Of a DNA stretch of 64,000 nucleotides, positions 23,746 through 35,869 are shown piece by piece. Positions within the stretch are counted from its first letter, which is position 1. Every line of letters starts with the position of its first letter. A program made the translations under genes and the position numbers. The notes under the pieces were generated by a model, which was not told the DNA's origin, did not search any database, and saw nothing but the letters and a program-made list of their open reading frames with translations. Origin of the DNA: Chelydra serpentina (Eukaryota > Chordata > Testudines > Chelydridae); NCBI GenBank assembly GCA_037349315.1, contig JBAIAC010000007.1, positions 6,324,001-6,388,000 on the forward strand. The letters are read 5' to 3'.

Positions 23746-24765
23746 GCCGTGTTTGCAATATGGATGTACCCAAGGCGCAGTCTTCCTCTCCGGCTCCCTT
23801 CTTTGGAATGTGGGACTTCATAGTCCAACTGTCCTACGGGCTGAAACCAGTGTCAAGGCCTCCCAACCCTTCCCAGTTAATTATTCGTGCTCTCCCAGAA
23901 TTCCACGTTCATGGGCACTCTAGTTTATCATTTAACTCTTCAGGGACTGGTGCCAAGTAAAGTAAGGAACACAGGCTATGCACAGGAACTTCTTAACCAT
24001 GCTCACTTTATTCATAGCCTGCACAGGTGCTCTACAGATCTTTGCAAACAATACATACCTGAACACAGCAATCCCACTTCAGGTGCCCTCACTGCTCCTG
24101 AGAGTCCTTAGGTTTGGTCAGTGACTTTAGGTAAAGGCAAAGCCCTTCCTCCATCAGTGTCTTTTGGTTCTGGCATTGGTATGGCTCCCTTGCTCAGAGC
24201 ATATTCTGACACCTTTTCTGTTTCTCTTCTTTCTATGCTCCAACCCTCCTGTCAGTTGCTGGGCAAAGAGTCCTTAAAAGCCAATGGCTATGCCAGTAGC
24301 AACCCCATTGTCCCACCCGAATAGAATCATCCAGTGTTGATGGCACTGTTTCATCTTCCCAGACATAGTCTGTTTCAGCTTCAAAATAGGTTCTAATCTA
24401 CACTGAAGGTTATAATCATAAATGCTGTTCATAAAACAAAAAGGGATGCATAAATTGACCCAGACTGATTCCTCAAAGCGTCATGGAGGGCACAAAAGTG
24501 GTCATGTTAAAATACACATTAGCTGGCCTAAGGCGCTTCATTGGGCAGGGGAGGAGGGAGCATACAGGGGGCTTTAGTGTAGCTGACAGACTAAGTAGCG
24601 AAGATAGGGCTTGATGCACATGGAGACTGAACTACCCTCTCAACCTTATGACGTGGGCTCTACTCTCAGCATATTGGCTAGACTACTGTCAAAAGCTTCT
24701 CTTGCTACAGCCCCTATTGAAACTGTTGTGTAGTAAAATAAGACTCCAGGCAAATTATAGGCCTC
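23746..24765. other. No recognisable feature
   Basis: Could include an old LTR around 23.9-24.3 kb, but I find no ends. Confidence 0.35.
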
Positions 24766-24915
24766 TAGGGAGAAAGATGGCCTGGTGGCTAAGGCATAAG
24801 CTGGAGACTCAGGAGATGTGGGTTCAATGTCTGGATCAGCCATATCTTTATGGCGTGAGCTTGGGTCACTCTGTAAAACGGGGATGAGAAAGTTGGGCAC
24901 CTTAGAGGGGTGTTG
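24766..24915 (+). mobile_element. MIR/CORE-type SINE
   Basis: The tRNA-like head GGCCTGGTGGCTAAGGC (A-box) and GTGGGTTCAATGTC (B-box) are followed by TGAGCTTGGGTCACTCTG, AAAACGGGGATGA and TTGTATGGATAAA. This is the order of a MIR-like SINE. Confidence 0.55.
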
Positions 24916-26518
24916 TATGGATAAACACCCAATGCTGACAACTCTTGTGAATCTAGAGAATGTAGGGTCTTTTTTTTAACTGGCTCATGAAAACATGAAA
25001 AACTCATTAATTTTCCCTCATACAAAATGGCCACCATCACCCACTACTGTCAATGGGGCTGAAGGCAGCACAATGCCACCATTCCCTGTGGTCGCTTTGC
25101 ATGTGGAAGTGAGCCTGCCCCTAACAAAGATGGCTGCAAATTCCTATTGTTGTTAGTGAGACGAAGCCTTGCCCACAGGCAAAATGGCTGCCATACAATG
25201 GTTTGCACAGTTGGACAGGGCACAGGGACTATGAGGAACAGCAGAGGCATGGTCAAAGGTGCATGGGGAGCCTGAGGAGGGAGCCTGAGGCAGATTTAAG
25301 GGTTACAGGGGAATGGAGGCAAGAAAGGGATGCGGGTTCAGGAGGAGACTAAGAGAAATGGGGTAATATGAGGAGCAAGAGGGAACCTGAGATTGTGCAG
25401 GAGAAGTCTTGGAGTGGGGTGGAAGATGGAGGGGATCAGATGGCACCTCCCCCACTCTGGGGGTAGTGGAGGGAAAGGTGAGTCCCCTCTGAGTAGCCAC
25501 CTTTTTGCATGTGTATTTAAGACTGGATTTTGACCCTTACAAGCTCATATGAATTGGTGGGGGAGGAGGGGCTGATTCATGATGTTTTAATGCGTGAGTC
25601 TGGCAATACTGAAATCCATGAATGGCTGTGAGGGGCTCAGATACCATGGTGATGGGGGCCATAAGTGGAACTAAAGGGAGAACTATTCCAATATCGCTTC
25701 CAGAGGACAACGTTCAGTTTGAAGAGAGAAGAAAACTAGAGATAGCAGCGCAAACATAAGAGCTTAATGGGGGAATAGCTTTTAATGGGAATAAAACATG
25801 AAATCCCTACATATAAAAGAAGCTGGGACTTATCCCTACCTAAACTCATTAGGGTTCATGGCTACCCTCACATGCGGCACTGTGGAGGTCTTGCTTGTCT
25901 ATGGCTTTATAATTAGTGTCAGAATCACCTCCAGGGCATTTTGCTTCCGCCTGCTAGAAACAGCCACATTGATTTTATTGGCAGACGTGTTCCTTCCAGG
26001 TCCATCATTTTATAGTCAATAACCCAGGGTCCCCGCCTCACTCAGGAAAATGTAACTTGGCAGACGCAAAGAGGAGCAGATCCATTTGTGCTTGAAATCC
26101 CCATGGAGATCCCATGCCCACTGCAGAGCCAGAGCCTAATTCCACTCCCATATAAGCCAACGCCCATCAGCTTCAGTGGGAACAGGGCTGGTCCCTGAAC
26201 TTAGTTAACTGGAAAAATCTTGCCTTAAAGTCACACTCTCGAGTGCAATCCCAGGTTCTTTAATAGGATTCCTCAGGGTTTAAGGAAAGGCACCATATGA
26301 TCCTTTGAATCCATGGGCCAGATCCTCAGCTCTTTTCCAGCAGATTTGCACCTCTGGAAACCTGGCAGATCCTGCCCCTTGGGATTTCTCCCTTGTAGCC
26401 TTCAGCGGAGGGAACAGGAGCAGGAAGAAGTGGGGGTGTAGGTGAGCTGCTGCCCTGCTTCAGCAACCTGCGGTTGTTGGAATGGTCCTTAGGGGTCACT
26501 GACCACTAGCTGTGACTT
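24916..26518. other. No recognisable feature
   Basis: Nothing coding. The piece near 25.54-25.61 kb (GAGTCTGGCAATACTG) may be a trace of the TTGCCAAC MITE. Confidence 0.35.
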
Positions 26519-26938
26519 CAGTGGTTCTCAATCAGGGGTTAAAGTACCCCTGGGGGTACACAGAGATCTTCCAGGGATACATCAACTCATCTAGATATTT
26601 GCCTCGTTTTACAACAGCTACATAAAAAGCACTAGCGAAGTCAGGACAAACTAAAAGTTCGTACAGACACTGACTTGTTTATAAGCTCTATATGCTATAC
26701 ACTGAAATATAAGTACAAGATTTGTATTCCAGTTGATGTGTTTTATAATTGTATGGTAAAAATGAGAAATCAAGCAGTTTTTCAGTCATAGTGCGGACGT
26801 GACACTTTGTATTTTTATGTCTGGTTTCGTAAGCAAGGCGTTTTTAAGTCAGGAGTAACTTGGGGGTCCACACAACAAATCAGACTCCTGAAAGGGGTAC
26901 AGTAGTCTGGAAAGGTTGAGAGCCGCTGACTTAGAATA
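26519..26938. mobile_element. Non-autonomous hAT transposon, 420 bp
   Basis: The ends CAGTGGTTCTCAATC and TTGAGAGCCGCTG are inverted with the Charlie-type hAT consensus, and the body is AT-rich and non-coding. The flanks (TGTGACTT / ACTTAGAA) do not make a clean 8-bp TSD, so one edge may have decayed. Confidence 0.75.
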
Positions 26939-27181
26939 TCCCTATGGCTTCTCTAACTTACACTTGGGGCTGGAATGGTCCTGGATCAGGGCACTGCAAT
27001 GGTGGACTAGAGCCAACTTTCCCCTCCCCGCACTGCAGCTGTGCCGTAATGAGGATCTAGGCCAGCGTCTCTGATTCATGTGAAACTTTAAGCACCTTTA
27101 AATCTGGAAATGCTAAAAGCCTCCCCCACCATTCACTCGCACTGTCCCCTGCCTCTGTGTCCCACCCACGTAAAACTCTGA

Positions 27182-27433
27182 GGGCTTGTTTACACTGGCG
27201 CTTTACAGCGCTGCAACTTTCTCGCTCAGGGGTGTGAAAAAACACCCCTCTGAGCGCTGCAAGTTTCAGCGCTGTAAAGTGCCAGTGCACCAGCGCTGGG
27301 AGCTATGCCCCTCGTGGAGGTGGTTTTTCTAGAGCGTTGGGACAGCTCTCTCCCAGCGCTCTGCCGCGACATCAGAACCCATGGTAAAGCGCTGTCGCGG
27401 CAGCGCTTCAATGTTGCCAGTGTAGACTAGCCC
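27182..27433. mobile_element. Harbinger-like MITE, 252 bp
   Basis: The ends GGGCTTGTTTACACTGG and CCAGTGTAGACTAGCCC are inverted and bordered by a 3-bp TSD, TGA, on each side, as expected for PIF/Harbinger. Inside is a strong hairpin (CGCTCAGGGGTGT/ACACCCCTCTGAGCG) and repeated CAGCGCT words. No coding. Confidence 0.72.
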
Positions 27434-27436
27434 TGA

Positions 27437-29084
27437 TACACACACCTCCCTTTGGCTTGACTGGCTCCCTTATCAATTCATTTCCAGGCATTCTAATGGT
27501 TGGAGTTTGCAAGGGTGTGGGAGGTGGTTTCGAAAGAAAAGGCATTGCTGTCTGTGGAGGTTAGCTGGACTTTCACCCGTAACGCTGCCTTAACTAAATA
27601 TTTGTGTGGGAATGATTCCACACTGATACGTGCTTTCCCTGCTCAGTTTGGGAGTACACAAGCTTGACGTATCAGGCCAAATCCTGCCCATTTTGCGGAC
27701 ACACAACTCCTGTTCAAGTGAATGGACATTTTGCATAAACAAAGCAAGCAGCAGCGTTTGGCCCATTGGGAGCATGTTTAGGGTGGTGTCTTTAACTCCT
27801 TCGTTGAGTTGCAATGACGCTCTTAGCTCCATCGTGCCGGAGGCCTGACTTCTGAAGACAGCTCAATTTAGGAGGCCAGCCTCCTTGTCCACCGGCTGCC
27901 TAGCCATTGCAAACAGAAAGTAGTGAACATTTATCACGGCAGTGAGCAGATCTGAACCTGAACACGCTGGGATAAAATGTGTGGATTAAGAAGGGGGTGT
28001 TTTTACATAGTCTCGTAATAGGACTTTACCTTAAGGTTATCATAGGTACGTCCCCACATATTGCCTCAAATGCAGACAAGGGAGAAAATGCCTTTCATAT
28101 GTCTGGGCCTGTCCTCTGGAGAAACCCCTACAATCACGCGGATGCAATTTATCAGACAGGCACCCTCTTCCTTTACTGATGTATCCTCAGAGTGCAGATG
28201 CTGCTTCCTTTTTCTGCTTTGTGAGGAAATGATCTATCCTGACTTCTGGTTGGAATGATTTTCCGGTATTCAGATGGTGAAATTTGCCAATGTGTCCCAG
28301 TACCCATCTTAATTCCCATCAAAGTGCCGTGGTGGTGCATGTGCTGCTCTTGTGCAAAGAATAACATAATTTCGTCCCTCAGGGACACAATTTCTTCTTT
28401 ATTAGAACCTTAATAGGTTAGAGCCGTTGGAGTCATTTGTCTCTCCCAGAGTTCCTTACAGGCAGTTGGTGCCATATTATAACCCTGTTTGTATTCACAG
28501 TACATTCTGTTTGTCTTACACTGTACATTGCTGAAATATTTACTGGGAGATGTAGCTTTGTCTCTTTCTACATTATTTGTATACAATGCATGCTTTCACC
28601 AGAGGGGTGGAAACAATCTATCAGTCTCTCAAAATATATACTTGCTTAATGTACTAAAGTGTCTTAGAACCGTTCTATTTTCCACGCTCTCTTTGGGTTA
28701 TTTATTTAGTTTCAAATGCATGAAACCTTTGACTAGAAATAAATGCCAGCTTCGTGGCTGGGATAAACTGCCTAGACAGAAATGTGACAGTGATATGAAA
28801 GGGAAATTCAAACATCAACATCAAATCCTTAGACACATTTCAATGAGTTTCCTGTCTTTCAAATCATTCAGAGCCAGGCTGGGAGCCTCTTACTTGCATT
28901 TGGTGAGCGGCTACTCTCACACGTAGTCTGGCTAACTTCAGGGGATTCCTCATGTGCTTAAAACAGGGCACAGTCCTGAACATCTTGCTGACTTAGAGCC
29001 AGATTGTGCCACCCTAACTCCAATCATATGCTCAGCTATTTCACAGCCTCTTGCAGAATATGGTACTGTTCAGTGACCTCACTT
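27437..29084. other. No recognisable feature
   Basis: AT-balanced DNA. Short open frames show no family I know. Confidence 0.4.
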
Positions 29085-29205
29085 CAACAAAGCACTTACG
29101 TTTGTGCTTAAATTTAAGCACATGCTTAAGGTCCTCCCTATTCAGCAAATCATTTAAGAATGTGCTCAAATACTTTGCTGGATCGGAGCACCCTGAGTGA
29201 TGGTA
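29085..29205. repeat. Partial GTGCTTAA fold-back MITE
   Basis: TGTGCTTAAATTTAAGCACA is itself palindromic, followed by TTCAGCAAATC and TGCTGGATCGG. It matches the pattern of the copy at 56.6 kb. Confidence 0.5.
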
Positions 29206-29387
29206 CAGTTTAGCCCAAGGAGAGTTTAAATGGTCATCCAGGAATTCCTTTATTGCCATTCTGTGTAAAATACAGATTAGATGCACTACATTGTTTGTGC
29301 ATCTGGAAATTCCTTCTACAAACCAGAGAGAATATAGCTTACATAGTCAGCTTTGAGAAAGTGTTCATTTAAAAATAAAAGGAAATA

Positions 29388-29480
29388 GAATCATAGGACT
29401 GGAAGAGACCTCGAGAGGTCATCTAGTCAGTCCCCTGCACTCACGGCAGGACTACGTATTATCTAGATATGCAACCATAA
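29388..29480 (-). mobile_element. CR1 LINE 3' tail
   Basis: ATAGAATCATAGGACTGG, GAGGTCATCTAGTC, CCCCTGCACTC and ACTACGTATTATCTAG form the inverted CR1 3' end. It is severely 5'-truncated. Confidence 0.75.
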
Positions 29481-31744
29481 TACCAGGCAATCAAAATGAA
29501 ACCCATGAGCTCAATCATGCCCCGTGCTAACTCCCATCTGCGCTGCCCCAGAGGACAGTTTTTAGACAAAAAGACAGCATAGCTCTATGCCAGTCCCTGT
29601 TGGGCACCACCCTGATAACTGTATATTTACTTGCAGTATATTATTCAGCCACTAGCTGTCTTTCTGTGCTGTACAGAGTTCCAGGCACAGAGGCATGTTC
29701 CCTGGTAAACAAGGGAGATACAGCTTCCTGCTCTGTTGGAAGCTTGATTATTTGAAGATCTAGTTATAGGTGTTTTCTGTAATAAATGCCTTCTGTTTTA
29801 GAAGATCATTGATTCCATATATCATGACATGAGGTTTGCCGGGGTCGGAAGGGATGGGTTGGGTACAATGCACTCTGGTGACCCTGTGCCAACAAAATAT
29901 CGCATAGCGGGATGTAGGGAAATGTTCCTGCTGCTGTAAATATGAACAGGACAGGCTGCTTTAATTTATGGTGAGGGCTGAGCGAGCCTCACCCAGATCC
30001 AGGATTACTGTGGGCAGAAAATTAACGTAATGCTACTTCTGTCCTGCATTCTTCCAGGTGCATTAAGTTCAGCTCAGGCTCAGGATTGAGCTCCATGAGT
30101 TTTGTATCAAAACTGAATGAGTCCATTCTAGATTTTCATGTTGAGTTGAATTTCAACCCCTTCAGCAGCAGCCTTCTTGGGTTGTAAGCAGACCCTTGGT
30201 GATGTACAAATGAGAGGACAAAAAGGTGTTCATAGGTTTTTAATGATAAATTACTCTCTCTCTCTCTCTCAGGACCAGTGCACAGTTTTCCACACCTTGA
30301 GGTGTGTACGCACCATAGAGCATGTCTTGGTTAACATGCTAGTAAACAAGACAATGTCCCATCATTGTTTACCACATAAAACCTGGTTTCCCTATGGGAA
30401 CAACTGGCTCACAGTACAGCTAGGGTTAAAGAAACCCTCTGAAAACCACACACACACGCTTCCCTTCTGCAACATTTCTGGCAGGGGCTTGTACTTTTAT
30501 CATTTGCAAACCCAGCTACATCTGCTGTGTTGAACTATAACTGGAATTCTGACTCCATTATTATGACCTCCGTTAGACAAGTTAGCCAGCTGCTGGGGTG
30601 TATAATTTAAATTCTATGGGCTTTCCCAAGAAAAAGATAACACCACAGTGAATGAAGCTGAACAGAGAGTCAAGACAGCTGCAAGCGAAACCTATTGAAT
30701 CTGTAAACGAATCTTTCCTCAAAGTTATCTAGGGCCATGTGTTCCCATTTCTTTCACACCTCAACATGTAGCAATTTATTACAAACCTGCTTCTGGCTTC
30801 TGTCCTCTGCCCCAGTGCTACCCCCTTCTCATGACTACACCCATTAGTTTCCACTTGCTGAGTGTCCTCCTGATCGTTTTGCCATGGGCTTTCGATTGCT
30901 TTCCTCATGGAACCAGCGGGGAGATTTGGCCACCAAAATCAGCAAATCTTGGGCCATCCACTGGGGATGGAACCATCTGCACCATCCCCATGGCTCAGCT
31001 CCTGGGTGGCTTGTCATTTGGAAAGCCTGCCTGAACCAGAGGCAACCATGCGGCATGGAGTCACTGCTTCCAGGTTCCTTCCCATCCTCCCCTCTGGCAC
31101 CACCCCAAAGCCACCGACCTCCAGCCCTGTGGAGGGGCTTTCGCAGTGTCATTAGGCCAGCGTTTGTCCCCTTATCTTGTCACAATTGTCTGCTTTCTTC
31201 ACTGCACAGCAACGGGCAGCACTTGAACCTCTCTGAAGAAGCTAAAAGCTCCCTAGTGGCTTGACTGCCGTACCAATTTACAACACAAACAATAGTCCCA
31301 AGAGGGGAGTGTGGTCTGAAGAAATGTGGGAGAAGTCAGAATTAAGACAAAGTCACTTCCGTGCATGAAAGTTGAGTCAATTATTACTTCACAAAATTGA
31401 ACTGCATTAACTTGCTTTAGGCAGAAATCCACATCCCAGCATGGCAAACTTTCCATGTCACGGCTGTCCAAGGCATAGGGGAGGCATCTGTAAATGCTGC
31501 GAGTTTGTGAGCTTCATCCTAGATTGCAAGGGTCTTGGGAACGCTTGCTGCATATATCCTGGTCCCATCTTTGCGTGTCTGCTGCATGTGTGAGTGTCCA
31601 GTGCGCTGCCTCGCTCACACAGTGTGTCTGCAGATTTTGGATCACTTGATTGGGTGCTTCCAGCCATGCTCTCTGTGTTATTTCTGTGATGCTGGCAGAC
31701 CAGGTGCCAAGGCCCCAGGACTCACTAAACATTGACAAATGCAT
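29481..31744. other. 2.3 kb with no recognisable feature
   Basis: Apart from a (CT)n run at about 30248-30270 I see no repeat or coding signal. Confidence 0.4.
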
Positions 31745-33190
31745 AGCTGGAAACCAGTCTGGTTCACCTGTGTGTTGCCCTTGTTAAAATAGATGTTAAG
31801 TTGATAAGAATGTGTTTGGACCTTAGGATGCTGCATGTATTAATCTCACTTATCTGTACCCAGTGTTATAAAGCAATAGTAAATGTTTGCATTGTGAACC
31901 TGTGTAACTCACCAGACAGGAAAGAAGCATTAGTTAATGTAAAGTGCTCCTGCTGCACAAAAGAAGGCTCATTATGAAGCATCAAAGGACAGAGACCTTG
32001 TTGATTGCATTCCTCACCTCCTCAGGAAGGGGAGACCTGCGCATGGACTCATCCCTTCATCTTGGATTCTGGGGTGAAGGAGTTAAAAATCCCTGACAAG
32101 GAGAAACTTGTTTCTTTTTGCTGCTCGGGCTCTAAAGGGGCAAGAATCACTAGGCATCAGCAAAAGACTCCCCCAGCTGAGTTAGCCCAAAGGACAGAGA
32201 GAGTCTGCTTGTGATAGAAGTTTCTATTATCTTTTGAAACTCCAAGTTGATACCCTTGTGTGTGTGTGTGTTGCCTACTTTAACCTGATAAATAACTCTC
32301 ATTTCTTTTTCTTAGTTAATAAATCTTTAGTTAGTGTCTTACAGGATTGGCTACCGGCATTGTCTTTGATTTGAGATCTGAGATACAATTGACCCGGGGA
32401 AAGTGACTGGTCCTTTGGGACTGGAAGTAACCTGAGGATTCTTGTGTTTTTTGGTGTAAGGCGCCATCTATCACATAGTCCAGCTTGCCTGGATAGCAAG
32501 ATAGACTGGAATGCCCAAGGGAACTGTCTGTAACTCCATGGTAAGACCGTAATAGTGCTTTTAGGAGTTCACACTTATTATTGGGTTCAGGGCCGGCTCC
32601 AGGCACCAGCCGACCAAGCACGTGCTTGGGGCGGCACCTTTGGGGCGGCCAATCTTGGGGAGGCGCTCAGGTTTTTGTGTTTTTTTTTAAACACACTTCG
32701 GCGGGGCGGCGCTCAGGGGAGGAGTGGGTTTGTTTCGGCTGGGCACTGGGGGGGGAGGGTTGTTGTGGTGGGGCGGCGCGGCGGGGCACTTGCGGCAGGG
32801 GTGTTGTTGCGGTGGGGCGGGGCGGGCATGCCGCGCTTCTCCCACCGCTCCGGGCGTGAGAGCGGGGCCGCGGGCATGCCACGCTCCCCCCGCCGCTCCG
32901 GCCGAGAGAGGCGCTCAGGGGGGGTGGGTTGTTGTGGCACAGGGGTGGGGGGGCGGCGGCGCTCGGGGGGGTTGTTGCAGCGGGGCGCTCGGGGGGGTTG
33001 TGGTTTTTTTTGTTTCAGCGGGGCGGTGCTTTTTTTTTTGCTTGAGGCGGCAAAAACGTTAGAGCCGGCCCTGATTGGGTTGGTGAAATCTAATTATAGA
33101 ACATGCAACCAGATTGCGGTTTGTGCCCTGCTCTTGAGAGTCTGCCCTGAGATTGGCACTCATGGTCGTGTGCCACTCCAGACACAGTGA
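31745..33190 (+). repeat. ERV-type LTR, split by a hAT insertion
   Basis: The left part contains AGTTAATAAATCTTTAG (an AATAAA signal near 32320) and GAGATCTGAGATACAATTGACC. After the inserted element at 32588-33073 the sequence resumes with GGTTGGTGAAATCTAATTATAG, CTGCCCTGAGATTGGCACTC and GCCACTCCAGACACAGTGA. The order U3-like, poly(A) signal, U5-like supports an LTR on the plus strand. I recall this as an abundant turtle retroviral LTR. Both outer edges are approximate and no internal coding region is next to it, so it is probably a solo LTR. Confidence 0.5.
32588..33073. mobile_element. GC-rich non-autonomous hAT (CAGGGCCGG family), 486 bp
   Basis: Left end CAGGGCCGGCTCCAGGCACC and right end AGAGCCGGCCCTG, with a perfect TSD ATTGGGTT at 32580-32587 and 33074-33081. 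It sits inside the LTR described around it. The core is G-rich with GGCGGGGC-type repeats and T runs. Its long open frames, which would code for Gly/Arg-rich chains, are artefacts of composition. Confidence 0.92.
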
Positions 33191-33774
33191 CCACTTCAAA
33201 GGACATTTTTTCTCATGGCCGGATGGCATGATACTTAATATATTAAATGGCTCGTTTGATAGTTTGTTTATATTCCGGCACCTTTTATCTACAAAGGGGA
33301 ACGTACAGCACTGATTTCTTACCTTCATTTTTGGGATGACTAGTACGAAACATGCAGCATTGTAACTAATTTAGAAAATGGGGGAATATAATAACTCTGG
33401 GCTTCATTTTTCAGAAACTGGTCGATGACAATAGTAATGTTTATCTGTTTTATTTTGTCTGTTAACAGGATCCAATTACGCCTTTAGAAATTATAAGCAT
33501 TTAAAGGGACACCACCCCATCACTCCTCACTTCCAAACAAAGACTTTGTAAATATTTCAGCAGTCATAAATCATTATGACTGTATGCACAGAGTGTTCTG
33601 TGCCGTAACTCATTACCAGAGTATAAGTGTAACTCCTTCGGCGGCTGACTTGTAGTTGCTCGCCCAAAGTAACTGTCATGTATCTTCAGTATGTAGTAAA
33701 GAGGGGGCATTTCAGTTTATGCGTGCTGTGTTCCCAAACAAAAGCTATCTTTAAATCAGAGCGAAGGTTGAAAG
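33191..33774. other. No recognisable feature
   Basis: AT-rich DNA without signature. Confidence 0.4.
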
Positions 33775-34495
33775 TAGGGCCATCAATTAATCACAGCTAA
33801 CGCAAGTGATTAACACAAAACAAATTAACTAGATTTTTTAAAATAGCCGTGAGTAATCATAGTTTTAATCGCACCGAAAAACAATAATAGAATACCAATT
33901 TAAATGTATTGTAAATATTTTTGAATGTTTTTCTATATTTTCAAATATATCGATTTCAGTTACAACACAGAATACAAAGTGTACAATGCTCACTTTATAT
34001 TATTTTTAATTACAAATATTTGCACTATATCAAAACAAAAGAAATAGTATTTTTCAATTCACCTCATACAAGTACTGTAGTGCAATCTCTTTGTCATGAC
34101 ATTGAAACTTACAAATGTAGACTTTTTTTTACATAATTGCACAAAACAAAACAATGTAAAACTTTAGATCCTGCAAGTCCTACTTCTTGTTCAGCCCATT
34201 GCTAAGACAAACAAGTTTCTTTACATTTACAGGAGATAATGCTGCCCTCTTCTTATTTACAATGTCACTTGAAAGTGAGAACAGGCGTTCGCATGGCACG
34301 GCTGTAGCCGGCAGTGCAAGGTATTTATGTGCCAGCTATGCAAAATGTTCGTATACCCATTCATGCTTCGACTTGTAGGCACTAACATTTTACAATTTTT
34401 TGTTTGAGTGCAGTTATGTAAAAAAAAAGTATACATTTGTAAGTTGCACTTTCACAATAAAGAGATTGCACTACATCAGTGGACACTGTACTTGA
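33775..34495. mobile_element. Second ZBED-type hAT inverted-repeat element (partial)
   Basis: The left end TAGGGCCATCAATTAATC and the following ~600 bp align with the left arm of the 15937-17585 element. This includes the minus-strand hATC motif (PCERLFSLSSDIVNKKRAAL near 34210-34290). It then turns straight into an inverted ~130-bp right arm (from about 34366, CTTGTAGGCACTAAC onward). The transposase core is missing and the right terminal repeat is not seen. Confidence 0.75.
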
Positions 34496-34499
34496 GGGC

Positions 34500-34730
34500 T
34501 TTCAGAAAAACACCACATACCGCAACTACTGGAGTCATGTGATTACATTGGAATCTGTGTTCACTTTTTTTTTTTAAGGGAGTTTCAGGCTTTCATGGTT
34601 GCTGAGAAAAGCATGAATATGTGTACTCTGAAAGAAAATAAAAAAATGCAACTTCTACTATTTTTAAAAATCTCATGGTTTCGGGGGCCCAACTCCCGTT
34701 CCTTGAATACTTGGAGTTGGCAATACTGCA
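34500..34730. repeat. TTGCCAAC-type MITE remnant
   Basis: Ends with TTGGAGTTGGCAATACTG, the same right end as the copy at 8525-8844. It contains AAAATCTCATGG. The left end is not resolved. Confidence 0.4.
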
Positions 34731-35425
34731 CAGACAGGAGTCATTTTGCTGCAGTAAATAATTTTATCAGAAAGCAAGCAAGAAAGAAAGCTTACAGCTT
34801 GGATCTCAATTTAAAGAATAGCTTCAAGCCAGAAAGATTTGAAAGTCCAAGAACACATTTTAGGCAGTGTATATTTACAACGTGGCTTCAATGGGGCTCT
34901 GCACAGCAGTCTGCCTCTATATAGTAAGCTGCAGGATCAGGGCCTTGCGCCATCTCTAGCACCTACATGAAGCCCCACATACTTCACCGGGCTTCTAAGC
35001 AGGTGCAGCTTTGTAGGTTGCAGGATTGGGGCCTTAGTATGAAATTGTTGATATGTTTTGCACATGGACCTCATGCTTTCCATTTGAAAAGCACAGCCTG
35101 TTTGGGCAAGTTTAAATACCTCAGAAATCATTCACAATGTAAACACGGGCACAGTCTTAATTAAGGAGAATGCCTGTAATCTGTGTGTTTGTGTACAAGC
35201 AAGCTCTGTGTTTTCCTTCACTTACCACCAGCAGTGATGTATCATGCTTTAGGGTCTAAGCAATAATCTATTTTGCTATTTTGTAACTGGAAACAAAAAC
35301 AATTTGCTTGATATTAGCCCTCTGATTAACACCCTCCAACTTGCTTTGATAACGTACATCCTAACCAAAATCATTAGTGCTGTAGTTCATAATTCTTTTC
35401 TTGTACATCTTCCTACAAATTCTCA
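34731..35425. other. No recognisable feature
   Basis: No coding or repeat signature. Confidence 0.4.
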
Positions 35426-35433
35426 GCAAGGAG

Positions 35434-35635
35434 CAGGACCGGCTCTACGCACCAGCCTAGGAAGCACATGCTTGGGGTGGCACATTGTAAGGGGCGGCAT
35501 TCAAGCCAATCTGAGGGCAGCAAATTCCGCTCCTCCTTTTTTCTTTTTTGTTGCTTCTGTGGCATGCCGGTCGGTTTGTTTTTTGTTTTTTTGGTTTTTT
35601 TGCATGGGGTGGCAAAAAAGCCAGAGCCGGCCCTG
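35434..35635. mobile_element. Non-autonomous hAT (CAGGGCCGG family), 202 bp
   Basis: Left end CAGGACCGGCTCTACGCACC, right end AGAGCCGGCCCTG, perfect TSD GCAAGGAG at 35426-35433 and 35636-35643. It is a short member with a T-rich core (GTTTTTTGG runs) instead of a GC-rich one. Confidence 0.88.
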
Positions 35636-35869
35636 GCAAGGAGGATTAGTTTGGGATGGTTTTTCACATGCAGTTCAGGTTTGTTTGATGGGATTTTTTA
35701 GACTGTTTAATCCAGTGGTGCCCAACCTTATCACAAAGGCCCATATAAACCTAAGCACAACCTTGTGTGGGCCAAACAGATTCTACATATTTTAATAAGA
35801 TTTAAAGTCACCTGTATTGATTTATATTTTAAATTCAGTTTGTTTCATATGTATTTAGAACATATGTAG

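Noticed and set aside
26511..26946. 8-bp TSD for the hAT at 26519-26938
   Set aside because: TGTGACTT and ACTTAGAA share only an offset ACTT, not an aligned duplication.
32555..33190. 211-codon Gly/Arg-rich frame
   Set aside because: It spans LTR, the hAT insertion and LTR again, so it cannot be a conserved gene.
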